DNA from: JBBIQS01 sp037442205
GTDB lineage: Bacteria; Myxococcota; Myxococcia; Myxococcales; UBA5297
Length of the DNA: 64,000 nt
Assembly (NCBI GenBank): GCA_037442205.1
Contig: JBBIQS010000011.1
Span: forward strand, 1 to 64,000
Direction of reading: 5' to 3'
A program made the translations under genes and the position numbers. Under the pieces are notes generated by a model. That model had not been told where the DNA came from, did no database searches, and saw only the letters and a program-made list of their open reading frames with translations. Positions 44,474 through 53,801 of the stretch are shown one piece after another. Positions within the stretch are counted from its first letter, which is position 1, and each line of letters begins with the position of its first letter.

Positions 44474-45325
44474 CTACTTGGCCGCCTGCGCCATCGCCTT
44501 GCGGGACGCGGCGAGGGCCGATTCGTCGAGCGGCGCGAAGCGCGACAGCCGCATCCCCTCGAGCGCCGAGGTGCCCTTGGGATCGGAGGAGAGCTTGAGG
44601 AAGGCCTCGCTCAGCCCCTTGAAGTCGGAGGCCGGGAACCGGTCGCCGATGGTGCACAGGACGCCGGACGGCATCGCCGGACCCTTGACGATCACTTCGA
44701 GCTCGCCGGCGAAGGGCAGGCTCGAGAGCGACGCCGCCTGGGTCGCGTCCAGCAGGACGGCGATCTTCTCACCCGCCGCCGCCTTGCGCAGCGAGGAGAG
44801 CACCGCCGGGCCGAAGAGCACCTTCACCGAGGCTGGCATCGGGCCGAACTGCGGCAGCGCCCCGGCACGGACGAAGGCCGGCGAGTAGCCGGCGGTCGAA
44901 AAGACCGACCAGCCCTCGAGATCGGCCGGCTTGGCGACGCTGCCCTTCTTCGCCACCAGCTGCCAGCTCTCGAGCGGCGCGCCGCTCTTCTGGACCACCG
45001 CCATCTTCGCCGTCAGCTTGAGCGCTCCCTCGTGCTGCAGAAAGAAGGGCAGGGGAACGAAAGCCAAGGTCGATTCTTCAGCCGCCAGCCGGGCGAGGCC
45101 TTCCTTCTCGCTGGGCAGGTAGATCGCCGAGAACTTCTCCCGAGGCACGCCCGATAGCTGGGAGAGCGCCGCGGCGAGCTCATCCAGCCGCGGCTGGGCC
45201 TCGGCGCTGGTGCCGGGGTAGCCCGGGGCGCAGAAGACGATGCCGACCTTGGGAGCGGGCGCTGCGGCGGCAGGCGCGGCCGCCGCGGCCAGGACGACGG
45301 GGAGGAGAAGGCGAGCGCAGTTCAT
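44474..45325 (-). CDS. periplasmic phosphonate-binding-like (PhnD family) protein
   Basis: 283 residues with a signal peptide (LLLPVVLAAAAAPAAAA). The mature protein fits the type 2 periplasmic-binding fold seen in PhnD-like proteins: VGIVFCAPGYPGTS at the start and a WSVFSTAGYSPAFVRAG turn in the second lobe. No ABC permease or ATPase is adjacent. It begins the aro operon, 91 bases from the divergent RND gene. The ligand is unknown. Confidence 0.72.
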   Translation of the reverse strand: MNCARLLLPVVLAAAAAPAAAAPAPKVGIVFCAPGYPGTSAEAQPRLDELAAALSQLSGVPREKFSAIYLPSEKEGLARLAAEESTLAFVPLPFFLQHEGALKLTAKMAVVQKSGAPLESWQLVAKKGSVAKPADLEGWSVFSTAGYSPAFVRAGALPQFGPMPASVKVLFGPAVLSSLRKAAAGEKIAVLLDATQAASLSSLPFAGELEVIVKGPAMPSGVLCTIGDRFPASDFKGLSEAFLKLSSDPKGTSALEGMRLSRFAPLDESALAASRKAMAQAAK

Positions 45326-45416
45326 GGCGGCCGAACTCTACCGCTCCACCGCCCCGGCCTTCCAGGTGCTCGGAAGTGGGCACTGTCCGCCGGAGAAATC
45401 GGCTACGCTCCGCGCC

Positions 45417-47732
45417 ATGACGGCACCGGGTCGCTTGGAGAGGCTGTTTGGCGCGCTGTTGGCGCATCGTCGCTTGGTCATCGTCGTCTGGACGCTCGTG
45501 TTGCTGGCGTCCGTCGTCCTGGCGCTCAAGGTGCCGAACGACAGCGCCATCGACCGGCTGGTCGTCGAGAGCGATCCGGCGGTGGCGGCCACCCGCGCCT
45601 TCCAGAAAGTCTTCCCCGAGGCGCAGCAGGTGGTGCTGCTGTTCGAATGCGCCGATCCCTATCGGCCGGAGGCGCTGCGCGAGTTGGCGGCGCTCGAGGA
45701 CGGGCTGGCCAGGCTTCCCTCGCTCAAGGCCTTCTCGGCGCTGTCGATCTACCGGCGCAACCACCCCGACCTCGGCGAGGCCGGGTTCGCCGAGGGGTTC
45801 CGCCGCTTCGCCACCGGCACCGACCTCTTCAAGCGCCAGGGGCTGGTCGGGCCGTCGCATCTGTCGATCGCGGTGGCGATGACGGTCAAGGGCAAGGCCG
45901 AGCGCGACAGCGCCCTGGCCGGCGTCGAGCAAGTGCTGAAGGCGACGCCGCGGCAGGCACTGGGTGAGGTGCGGCGGGTCGGGGCACCGTACGTCGAGGG
46001 CTGGATCGAGGAGGCCACCAACTCCGCTTCGGTCCTCTACTTCCCGCTGTACGGGCTGTTCGTGGTCGGGCTGGCGTGGATGCTCTACCGCTCGTGGCGC
46101 GCGCTGGCGGCCATCCTGATCACCCTCGGGGCCAGCGTCGCCGCCGGCGTCGGGGTCGGGCAGCTGCTGGGCTACAGCTTCACCATGGTCTCGGCGGTGC
46201 TGCCGCTCACCGTGCTGGTGACCACCACCGCGACCCTGGTCTACCTCCACTCCCGCTTCATCGATCACCCGGCGGGCGTGGGGATCGACGAGCACCAGGT
46301 CTTCGCCCTCGCCAACAAGGCACTGCCGGTGACGGCGTCGGTGGCCGCGGCCGCCGTCGGATTCGCGGCGCTGGCGGTCTCGCAGATCCGCCCGATCCGC
46401 GAGATGGGCTGGTGGACCGCGCTGGCCCTCGTCATCTCCTGGCTGGCGTCGTTCACCCTGTTCCCGGCGCTGCAGAAGGCGTTCAAGACTCCGACCCGCC
46501 AAGGCCAGCCGCCGGCCGGGCGTCTCTATGCCTCGATCGCCGAGCGCCTGCCGGGGTTCACCTACCGATTTCGCTGGCCGTTGGTGCTGGGGGCGCTGGC
46601 CGCGGCCGGCGCGGGCGCGGTGGCGCTCTTCGGACTGCCGGGAACGGTCGAGCCGATGAAGCTGCAGGTCGATCCGCTCAGCTACATCGACCCATCGACC
46701 CCGCTCCACCGCGACATGCTCCGCTACGAGGAGGCGGTGTCGGGGCTGTCGGTGTCGCGGGTCTGGATTCGCGGTTCGGCGGGCTCGGCGGTCGATCCGG
46801 CGGTGCTGCAGGCGGTCGAGCGGTTCTCGCGCGCGCTGGAGGAGGATCCCCGGGTCTCGGCGGTGATGGGGCCCACCACGCTGATGCGCATTCGCCGCTA
46901 CCTTTCCGGCGAGGGCGACGAGTTGCCGAAGGACCCGGAGGCCTTCGCCGCGGCGGCGGCCGACCTCGAGCAGTTGCTGATGACCGAGGCCGAGCTTCGC
47001 GGCTTCATCGACCTGAACACCCTGGGTCAGATTCACCTGATGGTCATCACCAAGCGCGGCGACGCGGCGATGTACCAGGCGCTCCAGGCCAAGACCGACG
47101 AGCTCTTTCAGCGCGAGTTGGCGCGAACCCCGGAGCTGAAGGGGGCGACCGTCACCACGGTCGGCGAATCGATCCTCCAGGCGCAGATCGCCTCGAACCT
47201 GGTGCCCACTCTCACCGAGAGTTTCGCCATCACCGCCGGGCTCATCTTCTTCGCCTTCCTGCTGGTCTTCCGCAGCGGGGCGGCGCGGCTGATGGCGATG
47301 ATCCCGAGCTTGTTCGCGATCCTGGTGACCTTCCTGGTGATGCGGCTGATCGGCATCCCCTTGAACGTGGCCACCATCCTCATCGCCACCACCGTGCTCG
47401 GCACCACCGAGAACGACCAGATCCACTTCTTCCACCACTATCAGGAGGCGCGGAAGCGCGGGGCCGGGGCCGAAGAGGCGCTGCGCCACACCCTGCGGGT
47501 CTCAGGCCACGCCATCGTCTACGCCACCGTGATCAATGCCGGCGGCTTCCTGGCGCTGACCTTCTCGATGTTCCCGCCGATGCGGCAGTTCGGCATCGTC
47601 ACCAGCATCGCCTTCGCGCTGTCGATGCTCGCCGACTTCACCGCGCTGCCGGCGGCGCTTTGGCTGCTGATGCGCGAGCGGCCAGAGGGCGAACCCCGGG
47701 AGGCGAGCCCCTCAACGCCGGAGGCCGCGTGA
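45417..47732 (+). CDS. RND/MMPL-type exporter
   Basis: 771 residues, two repeats of one plus five membrane helices with large periplasmic loops. The first begins RLVIVVWTLVLLASVVLALKVPNDSAIDRLVV, the second LVLGALAAAGAGAVALFGL. The motif of the fourth helix region in each half is LVTTTATLVYLHSRFIDH and IATTVLGTTENDQIHFFHHY, the latter like the GxxxDYxIHxxHRY signature of hydrophobe/lipid exporters. Substrates of this group are lipids or hopanoids. ATG 45417 is just inside the frame. No membrane fusion protein or outer-membrane channel is near. Confidence 0.9.
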   Translation: MTAPGRLERLFGALLAHRRLVIVVWTLVLLASVVLALKVPNDSAIDRLVVESDPAVAATRAFQKVFPEAQQVVLLFECADPYRPEALRELAALEDGLARLPSLKAFSALSIYRRNHPDLGEAGFAEGFRRFATGTDLFKRQGLVGPSHLSIAVAMTVKGKAERDSALAGVEQVLKATPRQALGEVRRVGAPYVEGWIEEATNSASVLYFPLYGLFVVGLAWMLYRSWRALAAILITLGASVAAGVGVGQLLGYSFTMVSAVLPLTVLVTTTATLVYLHSRFIDHPAGVGIDEHQVFALANKALPVTASVAAAAVGFAALAVSQIRPIREMGWWTALALVISWLASFTLFPALQKAFKTPTRQGQPPAGRLYASIAERLPGFTYRFRWPLVLGALAAAGAGAVALFGLPGTVEPMKLQVDPLSYIDPSTPLHRDMLRYEEAVSGLSVSRVWIRGSAGSAVDPAVLQAVERFSRALEEDPRVSAVMGPTTLMRIRRYLSGEGDELPKDPEAFAAAAADLEQLLMTEAELRGFIDLNTLGQIHLMVITKRGDAAMYQALQAKTDELFQRELARTPELKGATVTTVGESILQAQIASNLVPTLTESFAITAGLIFFAFLLVFRSGAARLMAMIPSLFAILVTFLVMRLIGIPLNVATILIATTVLGTTENDQIHFFHHYQEARKRGAGAEEALRHTLRVSGHAIVYATVINAGGFLALTFSMFPPMRQFGIVTSIAFALSMLADFTALPAALWLLMRERPEGEPREASPSTPEAA

Positions 47733-47811
47733 GGCGAGCGGCGATGCTGCCGCATTCTTGATTCCCGGGTTCAAAAGAGCTGGAGCTTCCCGCCGGGAAA
47801 GGAGCACCCCG

Positions 47812-48171
47812 ATGCCTGTCGAGCTGGACGAGCTGTGCCGGGACGAGTGGGTGGTCCAAGGCGTCCCGGAAATCCGCCTGCGCTTCCGCAAGGACGGCTC
47901 GGGGTACTACGACCGGAAGAGTCCGGGGAAAGTCCTTCACGAGAAGCTGCTGTTCCGCGTCGATGATTAGCTGCGTCTCAAGCTGGCGCACGCCCGCTCT
48001 TGGATCGCGCTGGAGGCGGCGATTCGGCCCGGCAAGGCGGCGGCGAACGCGCGCTTCGGGCGGCGCGTGCTGATGCTCAGTGGCGATCCCTACGCGCGCG
48101 GGGTTGAGGACCTGCCCGGCGAGCCGATGGTGCTACTGAGTGACGCCGGCGCGGAGCTGCCCGCCAGCTGA
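47812..48171 (+). pseudogene. small gene interrupted by an in-frame TAG
   Basis: ATG 47812 behind AAAGGAG opens a 52-residue reading frame that ends at TAG 47968-47970. The same frame then continues without another stop to TGA 48169-48171, encoding 66 more residues (LRLKLAHARSWIALEAAIRP, later RRVLMLSGDPYARGVED). The downstream part keeps strong third-position GC bias, as expected of coding DNA. The full product would be about 119 residues with one residue lost to the stop. Either a recent nonsense mutation, a sequencing error or genuine TAG readthrough explains it. The family is not recognised. Confidence 0.65.
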
Positions 48172-48204
48172 CTGGCGAGGCTGCCCGAGCTCTCCACCGC
48201 TCTC

Positions 48205-49107
48205 CTACTTCGGAAAGACCTGGCTCTCGTCCTTGAAGGTGAGCGCCACCGGCAGCGGCCCGCTGCGGAGCACCGCCGCCAGCCGGCGCGCCTCGAGCTG
48301 GCGGGCGGTCTTGTCGGCGCCGCTCGAGACGGTCACCGTGGCCTTGCCCTCGGTGGCGGTCTGCATGACCACGGTGACGTCGGCGATCTTGCCGTCGAGC
48401 ACCGCCGCCACCTTGCGGCCGAAGGCGCGCTTGGTCAGGTCCTTGTACTTGGTGGCGCCGGCCTCTGAGAAGGTGAGCGCCACCTCCGGCGGCAGGTACT
48501 GATCCTCGGGCGCGCTGGCGCCCTTGATCGACTCCTCGGTGATCGTCGGCGCCTTGGCCACGAACAGCCGCACGTTCTTGATGCCCGGGTCGACTACCAG
48601 CATCGCGTCGGCCGGCAGGGTCACCTGGGCGGCGTGCTTGCGCGCGATCTCCTCAGACGCCGCCTCGATGAAATAGGCCCCGTGCTGTCCGCCGTTGGCG
48701 TCGGCCCAGCTATCGCGCTCGACGCTGGCCTCTTCCTCGGGCAGCTTGCCGGTCAGCTCGCGCAGCGCCGCGCCGTCGTCGATCTCGCGCAACTCCAGCT
48801 TGCCCACCGGCGCCACCACCGCCTTGGCCGCGGCGATGGTCTCGGCGGAGGGCTTGCCCGGCAGCCCGACCTTGAGCTCCTGGCCATCGGCCTTCACCAC
48901 CGCCGTCACCTTGATCGACTTGAGCCGCTCGACCACCACCTTGCGCGCGGCCTGCACCAATTCGGTGGCTCGCGCCTCGCCCGTCCCGGCAGGCAGCGCC
49001 GCGGCGAAGGTCAGCTCCACTCCGCCCTTGCTCATGTCCGGCGCTTTCTTGCTGCAGCCGAACGCCAGCACCACCGCCAAGATCATCGAGTTGCGCGAAA
49101 GACGCAT
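48205..49107 (-). CDS. lipoprotein resembling the SecD head domain
   Basis: 300 residues. The signal ends in a lipobox (VVLAFGC). The mature protein follows the SecDF P1-head pattern: GGVELTF early, KLELREIDDG, and late LTFSEAGATKYKDLTKRAFGRKVAAVLDGKI, the stretch most diagnostic of that domain. It lacks the SecD membrane helices, so it is a stand-alone exported relative; whether it affects protein export is unknown. ATG 49107 is preceded by GGAGG. A 49176-51077 peptidase gene lies upstream on the same strand. Confidence 0.75.
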   Translation of the reverse strand: MRLSRNSMILAVVLAFGCSKKAPDMSKGGVELTFAAALPAGTGEARATELVQAARKVVVERLKSIKVTAVVKADGQELKVGLPGKPSAETIAAAKAVVAPVGKLELREIDDGAALRELTGKLPEEEASVERDSWADANGGQHGAYFIEAASEEIARKHAAQVTLPADAMLVVDPGIKNVRLFVAKAPTITEESIKGASAPEDQYLPPEVALTFSEAGATKYKDLTKRAFGRKVAAVLDGKIADVTVVMQTATEGKATVTVSSGADKTARQLEARRLAAVLRSGPLPVALTFKDESQVFPK

Positions 49108-49175
49108 GGTCGCCTCCAGGGGCGCACCTTGTACCACGAGAGTTGACCGGAGAGGGATTCCCACTCCCCGACAAT

Positions 49176-51077
49176 TCAGTGGAGCAGGTCGAGGGCGTCG
49201 CCCGGATTGAAGGGCGCCCCGGCCGGCGCCTCACCCGAGTCGCCGAGCCCGGCTCCCAGCAGGGAGCGCAGCAGGTCGCGTGCGCTCAGGCCGGTGCCGG
49301 CCAGCGCCTCGTCGAGCTGCCGGGCCTGCTCCTCGCCTAGTACCTGCGAAACGACCTCGTTGCCGGTGGGATCGATCTTGAGGTCCTCGTCGCCATGGGC
49401 CTGCTCGAAGTAGCGACGGGCCAGCGAGGCCACCGGTGCGCCCGGCCCGCAGCCGACTTCGAGGGCAGCGACCCAGTCGCTTCGGCTGACGCGCTTGAAG
49501 GCGGAGGCTTCGATCGCCGCGCGCAGGCAGCGGTCGAAGCGGGCGTCGCCCAGCTTCTTGCGCAGCGCCGGGTAGAAGTAGGGTGCCTTGCCGTAGACCA
49601 GCGCCGCGTACTCCATCGGCGAGCGGAAGGCGCTCAACGGGCGCGCGGCGCTGCCATCGACCCCGCCCAGCGTGCGGTAGAGGGCGTAGTTCATGCGGGC
49701 GTTGCCGGCCAGAGCCTTGCGCGCCGCCTCCGGCCCCTCGGTCAGCTCGACGAAGCGCCCCGCCGCGTACTGTGCCAGCGGCTCGTCTACCACCGCGTCG
49801 CGCTGGTTGTCGTTGCCGACCAATCCCGCGAAGTACTGGTGGGCGACCTCGTGGGCGGTGGTGAAGCGCAGCATCTCGGCGATGGCGGCGCTGGCCTCGC
49901 TCTTTCGGGTGGGCGCCGATGTCCCGGCCGATTCCTCGCCGGTGAGCCCCTTGAGTTGGCCGCCCAGCGTCCCCAGCAGGCGCATCAGCGTGCCCAGCCG
50001 GCTCTGGCTCTGGTCGGGCGGGCGATAGAGCATGCCGGAGACCAGCGCCAGCCCGGTGAACTCGGCGCCGCCGGCGCCGCCGACCAGGGTCGCCTCCACC
50101 AGCTCGAGCTGAGGATAGGGGTAGGGGCCGAAGAGCTTCTCGTAGGAGGTCAGCGAGGCGCAGCCGGCCTCGAGCACCGCCTGGGCCCCGGCGGCGTCGC
50201 GGGCCAGCGCGGTGCTGACCACCTTGGTGGCTCCGGTGGCGCAGGAGGATTGGGCGAAATCGCGGCTGGCGACCACCACCAGCTCGCGGCGCAGCGCACC
50301 TTCGGCGCGGATCACCTGGGCGCCATCGGATGCAGGCTGCGGAGGCTGCTGGACCAGATCGCTGACCGCGGTCACGCCCTTGGGCAGCACCAGGCGCACC
50401 CGGTAGTTGGCGACTTCGACTGACTCGGGGTCGCCTACTCGCGCCGGTGGCCCGACCTGGAAGGCGCCGTCGCGAAAGGGCGCCAGCAGCGGCAGGGGAG
50501 AGGCCAGGGTGAGGATGCCGTCGCCCTTGCCGAGCAATCCGTAATCGGCGGTGCTTCCCGGGCCCAGGCCGCCCATCATCGACATCGCCTGCTCGTAGAC
50601 GTCGTTGGAGCCGGCGGCGAGCGCGCGCAGGCTGCCCCGATAGCGCAGCTGGACCCGCAGCCACTCCTTGGGCGCCAGCGGCCGCTCCAGCTTGAGGATC
50701 GCCAGCGCGGGCCGGGGCGTGTCGAGCGTCGCCGCCGGGCCGAGCTCGGAGCGGGCCTGGGTCACGGTCAGGACCCCGGCCTGATCTCCGGGGCGCGCTC
50801 CCAGCTCCAGCGCGGCGTTGGGGTGCAGCAGCAGCGGCAGCTCGCTCAGCGGTCTACCGGTGAGGTTGCGGTAGTGCAGGCGCAGGCGGCCCTCGAAGGT
50901 GCCGCTGGCGTCGTCGAGCGCCAGGTCGAGCTCGTAGAGCGGCAGATCGCCCAGCGGCGCCCCGAGGCGGCTCTCGGCGGCAGCCACCGCCCAGGGCCGC
51001 ACCGTTCCCGGGAGGGCCTGCAGCGGGTAGCCGGAGGGCTCTGCGGCCAGCAGCGTCAGCACCAGGGCATAGGGCAT
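49176..51077 (-). CDS. M1-like zinc metallopeptidase, exported
   Basis: 633 residues, first residues hydrophobic (MPYALVLTLLAAEPSG), suggesting export. The beta-domain is followed by the catalytic domain with HEVAH (409-413) and Glu432 in DEPLAQY, exactly 18 residues after the second His as in M1 enzymes. The exopeptidase GAMEN loop is replaced by GGAEFTG (about 337-342), so specificity may differ from a normal aminopeptidase. ATG 51077 has GGAGGG upstream. Located between a SecD-like lipoprotein and an unknown protein, all minus strand. Confidence 0.85.
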   Translation of the reverse strand: MPYALVLTLLAAEPSGYPLQALPGTVRPWAVAAAESRLGAPLGDLPLYELDLALDDASGTFEGRLRLHYRNLTGRPLSELPLLLHPNAALELGARPGDQAGVLTVTQARSELGPAATLDTPRPALAILKLERPLAPKEWLRVQLRYRGSLRALAAGSNDVYEQAMSMMGGLGPGSTADYGLLGKGDGILTLASPLPLLAPFRDGAFQVGPPARVGDPESVEVANYRVRLVLPKGVTAVSDLVQQPPQPASDGAQVIRAEGALRRELVVVASRDFAQSSCATGATKVVSTALARDAAGAQAVLEAGCASLTSYEKLFGPYPYPQLELVEATLVGGAGGAEFTGLALVSGMLYRPPDQSQSRLGTLMRLLGTLGGQLKGLTGEESAGTSAPTRKSEASAAIAEMLRFTTAHEVAHQYFAGLVGNDNQRDAVVDEPLAQYAAGRFVELTEGPEAARKALAGNARMNYALYRTLGGVDGSAARPLSAFRSPMEYAALVYGKAPYFYPALRKKLGDARFDRCLRAAIEASAFKRVSRSDWVAALEVGCGPGAPVASLARRYFEQAHGDEDLKIDPTGNEVVSQVLGEEQARQLDEALAGTGLSARDLLRSLLGAGLGDSGEAPAGAPFNPGDALDLLH

Positions 51078-51151
51078 GGCGACCCTCCGCAAGAGCAGCT
51101 GCGATGCACCATACCGCGGCAGGCGCGCGGAATCGCGGGGCTGCCAAAAGG

Positions 51152-51191
51152 GACGGCCGGCTCTCCTCGCGCAGAGGGAGAACCGGCCGTC
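51152..51191 (-). terminator. intrinsic terminator of the 51214-51882 gene
   Basis: Stem GACGGCCGGCTCTCC with GGAGAACCGGCCGTC (one mismatch) and a TTTT run on the minus strand at 51149-51146. It lies 22 bases after the stop codon and isolates the gene from the downstream peptidase gene. Confidence 0.65.
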
Positions 51192-51213
51192 GCAGACTCG
51201 GAAGGAAGGAGCG

Positions 51214-51882
51214 CTACTTGATGGTGATCGGGCCTGCGTACTGGGTCAGTCCGGCGATGCCGCCGGTGCGGCAGAGATAGAAGCTGGTGGCCTTGTTGGG
51301 ATCGCCCTGGGGCGCGGTCGGGGTCAGCGCGCCGACCGGGATGAAGGCGGTGTACTTGAAGCCGTCGGGGTGCTTCTCGCCGAAGAGCGGAACCTGCACC
51401 ATCCTCGTGCCCAGCGGCAGGCTGTTGTTCCACTTCAGGTTGCCCTTGCCCAGCGCCTGGTTGGTCAGCTTGATCAGCTTGTCGGTGGTGGCCTGGGTCA
51501 CGCCGTTGTTCGAGGCCGGCTTGGCGCCCAGCGCGTCCTTCAGGTGCCCGAGCATGGTGGTGTAGGCCTTGTCGGCCTTGGGATTGCCCTTGAGGTACTT
51601 CTCCAGCGACGAAGCCAGGCTCTTGATCTCGGCCTTGAGCATTGGGCGCTCAGCCTCGGCCGGCTTCATGAACATGTGGCTGGAGACGACGAGCTTGCCG
51701 CTGGCGCCGTCGTAGCGAACGTTGGCCGACATCGACTTGTTGAGCTCGCCCTCCATCTTCAGCGTGCCGTCCTTGGAGTGCGCGATCTTCGTCGGCAGGT
51801 AGGTGGCGAAGTTCAGGGCGGTGGTCTTCGAAGCAGCAGGCGCAGCAGCGGCGGTGGCGCCGCCAATCTTCCCCACAGTCAT
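51214..51882 (-). CDS. unknown lysine-rich protein
   Basis: 222 residues, no signal peptide or membrane helix. The N-terminal 25 residues are Ala/Thr/Ser-rich. The rest is rich in Lys, Asn and Thr and poor in Arg, unlike neighbouring proteins. Visible segments are a helical KSLASSLEKYLKGNPKADK region and an FKYTAFIPVGALTP strand near the C-terminus. I do not recognise the family. ATG 51882 has GAGGAGAGG upstream and the gene has its own terminator, so it is an independent transcription unit, 134 bases after ftsY. Confidence 0.75.
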   Translation of the reverse strand: MTVGKIGGATAAAAPAASKTTALNFATYLPTKIAHSKDGTLKMEGELNKSMSANVRYDGASGKLVVSSHMFMKPAEAERPMLKAEIKSLASSLEKYLKGNPKADKAYTTMLGHLKDALGAKPASNNGVTQATTDKLIKLTNQALGKGNLKWNNSLPLGTRMVQVPLFGEKHPDGFKYTAFIPVGALTPTAPQGDPNKATSFYLCRTGGIAGLTQYAGPITIK

Positions 51883-52016
51883 TGGCCTCTCCTCGTGTTC
51901 GGGCGAGCCGTCGCTGGCTTCCCCCGGTTTCGCGGCATTATCTGGCGGGCGGAGGCGGCAGTTGCGTCCGCTGGCAGGGTTTGTGAAATGGCTAGTGTTG
52001 TCGCCTGGTTGGCAGC

Positions 52017-53633
52017 CTAGGCGAACAGCGCTTCGACGAACTCCTGGGGCGAGAAGCCCTTGAGATCGCCCACTGCCTCGCCGATGCCCACGTAGCGCAC
52101 CGGCAGCTTGAGCTCGCCGCAGATGCCGATCACCACTCCGCCCTTGGCGGTTCCGTCGAGCTTGGTGAGGACGATGCCGTCCACCCCCACCGCGCCGTGG
52201 AATTCGCGGGCCTGGGCCACGGCGTTCTGGCCGATGGTGGCGTCGAGCACGATCAGCGTCTCGTGCGGCGAGCCAGGCAGGGCCTTCTCCATCACCCGCT
52301 TCACGCGCTTGAGCTCTTCCATCAGCGGGGCCTTGGTGTGCAGGCGACCGGCGGTGTCGCAGATCACCATGTCGTAGCCCTCGTCCCTGCCGCGCTTGAT
52401 GGCGTCGAAGATCACCGCGCCCGGATCGCTGCCCTCCTTGCCCTTGACCACCGGGGCGTTGGCGCGCTGTCCCCACACCTCGAGCTGCTCGGTGGCCGCG
52501 GCGCGGAAGGTGTCGCCGGCGGCCAGCAGCACCTTCTTGCCCTGGCTGGTCAGCTGCGCCGCCAGCTTGCCGATGGTGGTGGTCTTCCCCGAGCCGTTCA
52601 CTCCGACCACCATCAGCACGTAGGGCTTGTGGGCCGACCAGTCGCGCTTGCCGTCGAGGTTGACCAGCCGCTGCACCTCGCCGCGCATGGCGTCCTTGAG
52701 CTTCTCGGCGTCGGCCAGGTCCTTGGCCCGCACCTTCTGGCGGGCGAAGTCGAGCAGCTCGGTGGCGGTCTTGACCCCGATGTCGGCGCTGAACAGCACC
52801 TCCTCCAGCTCGCCCAGCACCGACTCGTCCACGGCGCGGTTGCGGCCCAGCAGGTTGTTCAGGCCGGCCATGAAGCCGCCGCGGGTCTTGGACAGCCCCT
52901 CGGCCAGGGTGCGGCCGGCCTGGGCGGCGATCTTCTTCTTCTCCTCCTCCTCGAGGCGGCGGCGCTCGGCCTCCTCCTGCTCGGCCTTGAGGCGGGCCTC
53001 CTCCTCCTCTCGACGCTTGGCCTCCTCGGCCTCGAGCCGGCGGCGCTCCTTCTCTTCGGCCTCGCGGGCCTTGCGCTGGCGGTACTCCTCCTTCTTGCGC
53101 TCCTCCTCCTCTGCCCGGCGGCGCTGCTCTTCCTCCTCGGCCTTCTTCTGGGCTGCCTCCGCCTCCTCGCGGGCCTTGGCGGCGGAGACCTTGGCGGCCT
53201 CGGCTTCGGCGAGCTTCTCCTTGTGCTCGCGCGCTTCTTCGGCGAGCCGCTTGGCGGCCAGGCGCGCCTCTTCCGCGGCCTTGGCCGCCTGCTCGGCTTC
53301 GAGCTCGGCCTGAGTCTTCTCGACCGGCTTCTCGACCGGGCGCTCGCGGCGCGGCGCCGGCTTCTCCTCAGGGGGAGCGAGGGGAGGCGCCTCGATTCGC
53401 TCCTTGGCCTCGAGCTGCTTTCGCGCCGTCGGCTCCTCCATCTCCTTGCGGCGGCGGGCGCGCTGCCTGGCCAGCGCGAAGAGGAAGAGCGCGACCAGCA
53501 GGGCGGCGATGCCGGCGCCGATGTAGACGCCCGGCCCGGCCTCGGTCGAGGAGGGAGCGGGAACCGGCTGAGTGGTGAGCGGCTTGCCCGGAGTGGGAGC
53601 GGGGGAGGGAGTGGCGGGCGCTTGTTCGGCCAT
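52017..53633 (-). CDS. ftsY: signal recognition particle receptor FtsY
   Basis: 538 residues. A Pro/Ala-rich N-terminus is followed by a membrane helix (about 35-55), then a very acidic and basic A domain of about 180 residues (long EEEERRRAEEEERKK runs) and the NG domain. The GTPase motifs are GVNGSGKTT (344-352), DTFRAAA, DTAGR and TKLDGTAKGG. It docks the SRP-ribosome complex to the translocon. The start (ATG 53633) is uncertain by one or two codons, as no good ribosome site is seen. A membrane helix rather than only an amphipathic one is common in some lineages. Confidence 0.96.
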   Translation of the reverse strand: MAEQAPATPSPAPTPGKPLTTQPVPAPSSTEAGPGVYIGAGIAALLVALFLFALARQRARRRKEMEEPTARKQLEAKERIEAPPLAPPEEKPAPRRERPVEKPVEKTQAELEAEQAAKAAEEARLAAKRLAEEAREHKEKLAEAEAAKVSAAKAREEAEAAQKKAEEEEQRRRAEEEERKKEEYRQRKAREAEEKERRRLEAEEAKRREEEEARLKAEQEEAERRRLEEEEKKKIAAQAGRTLAEGLSKTRGGFMAGLNNLLGRNRAVDESVLGELEEVLFSADIGVKTATELLDFARQKVRAKDLADAEKLKDAMRGEVQRLVNLDGKRDWSAHKPYVLMVVGVNGSGKTTTIGKLAAQLTSQGKKVLLAAGDTFRAAATEQLEVWGQRANAPVVKGKEGSDPGAVIFDAIKRGRDEGYDMVICDTAGRLHTKAPLMEELKRVKRVMEKALPGSPHETLIVLDATIGQNAVAQAREFHGAVGVDGIVLTKLDGTAKGGVVIGICGELKLPVRYVGIGEAVGDLKGFSPQEFVEALFA

Positions 53634-53801
53634 GTGCAGAGCGATCCTGAGGGAATATCGAGCCTTTACATCGCTCGAGAGGACGGTTCCGAACACTCGA
53701 GCGGGCGCCTTTATAGGCGATCTGGCGCCCTGTCGCATCCGAAGCGAGGGCGCGCGGCACTTTGCTCAAGAGAGGCGAGGTGGGCTAGTTTGCTGCCCGC
53801 C

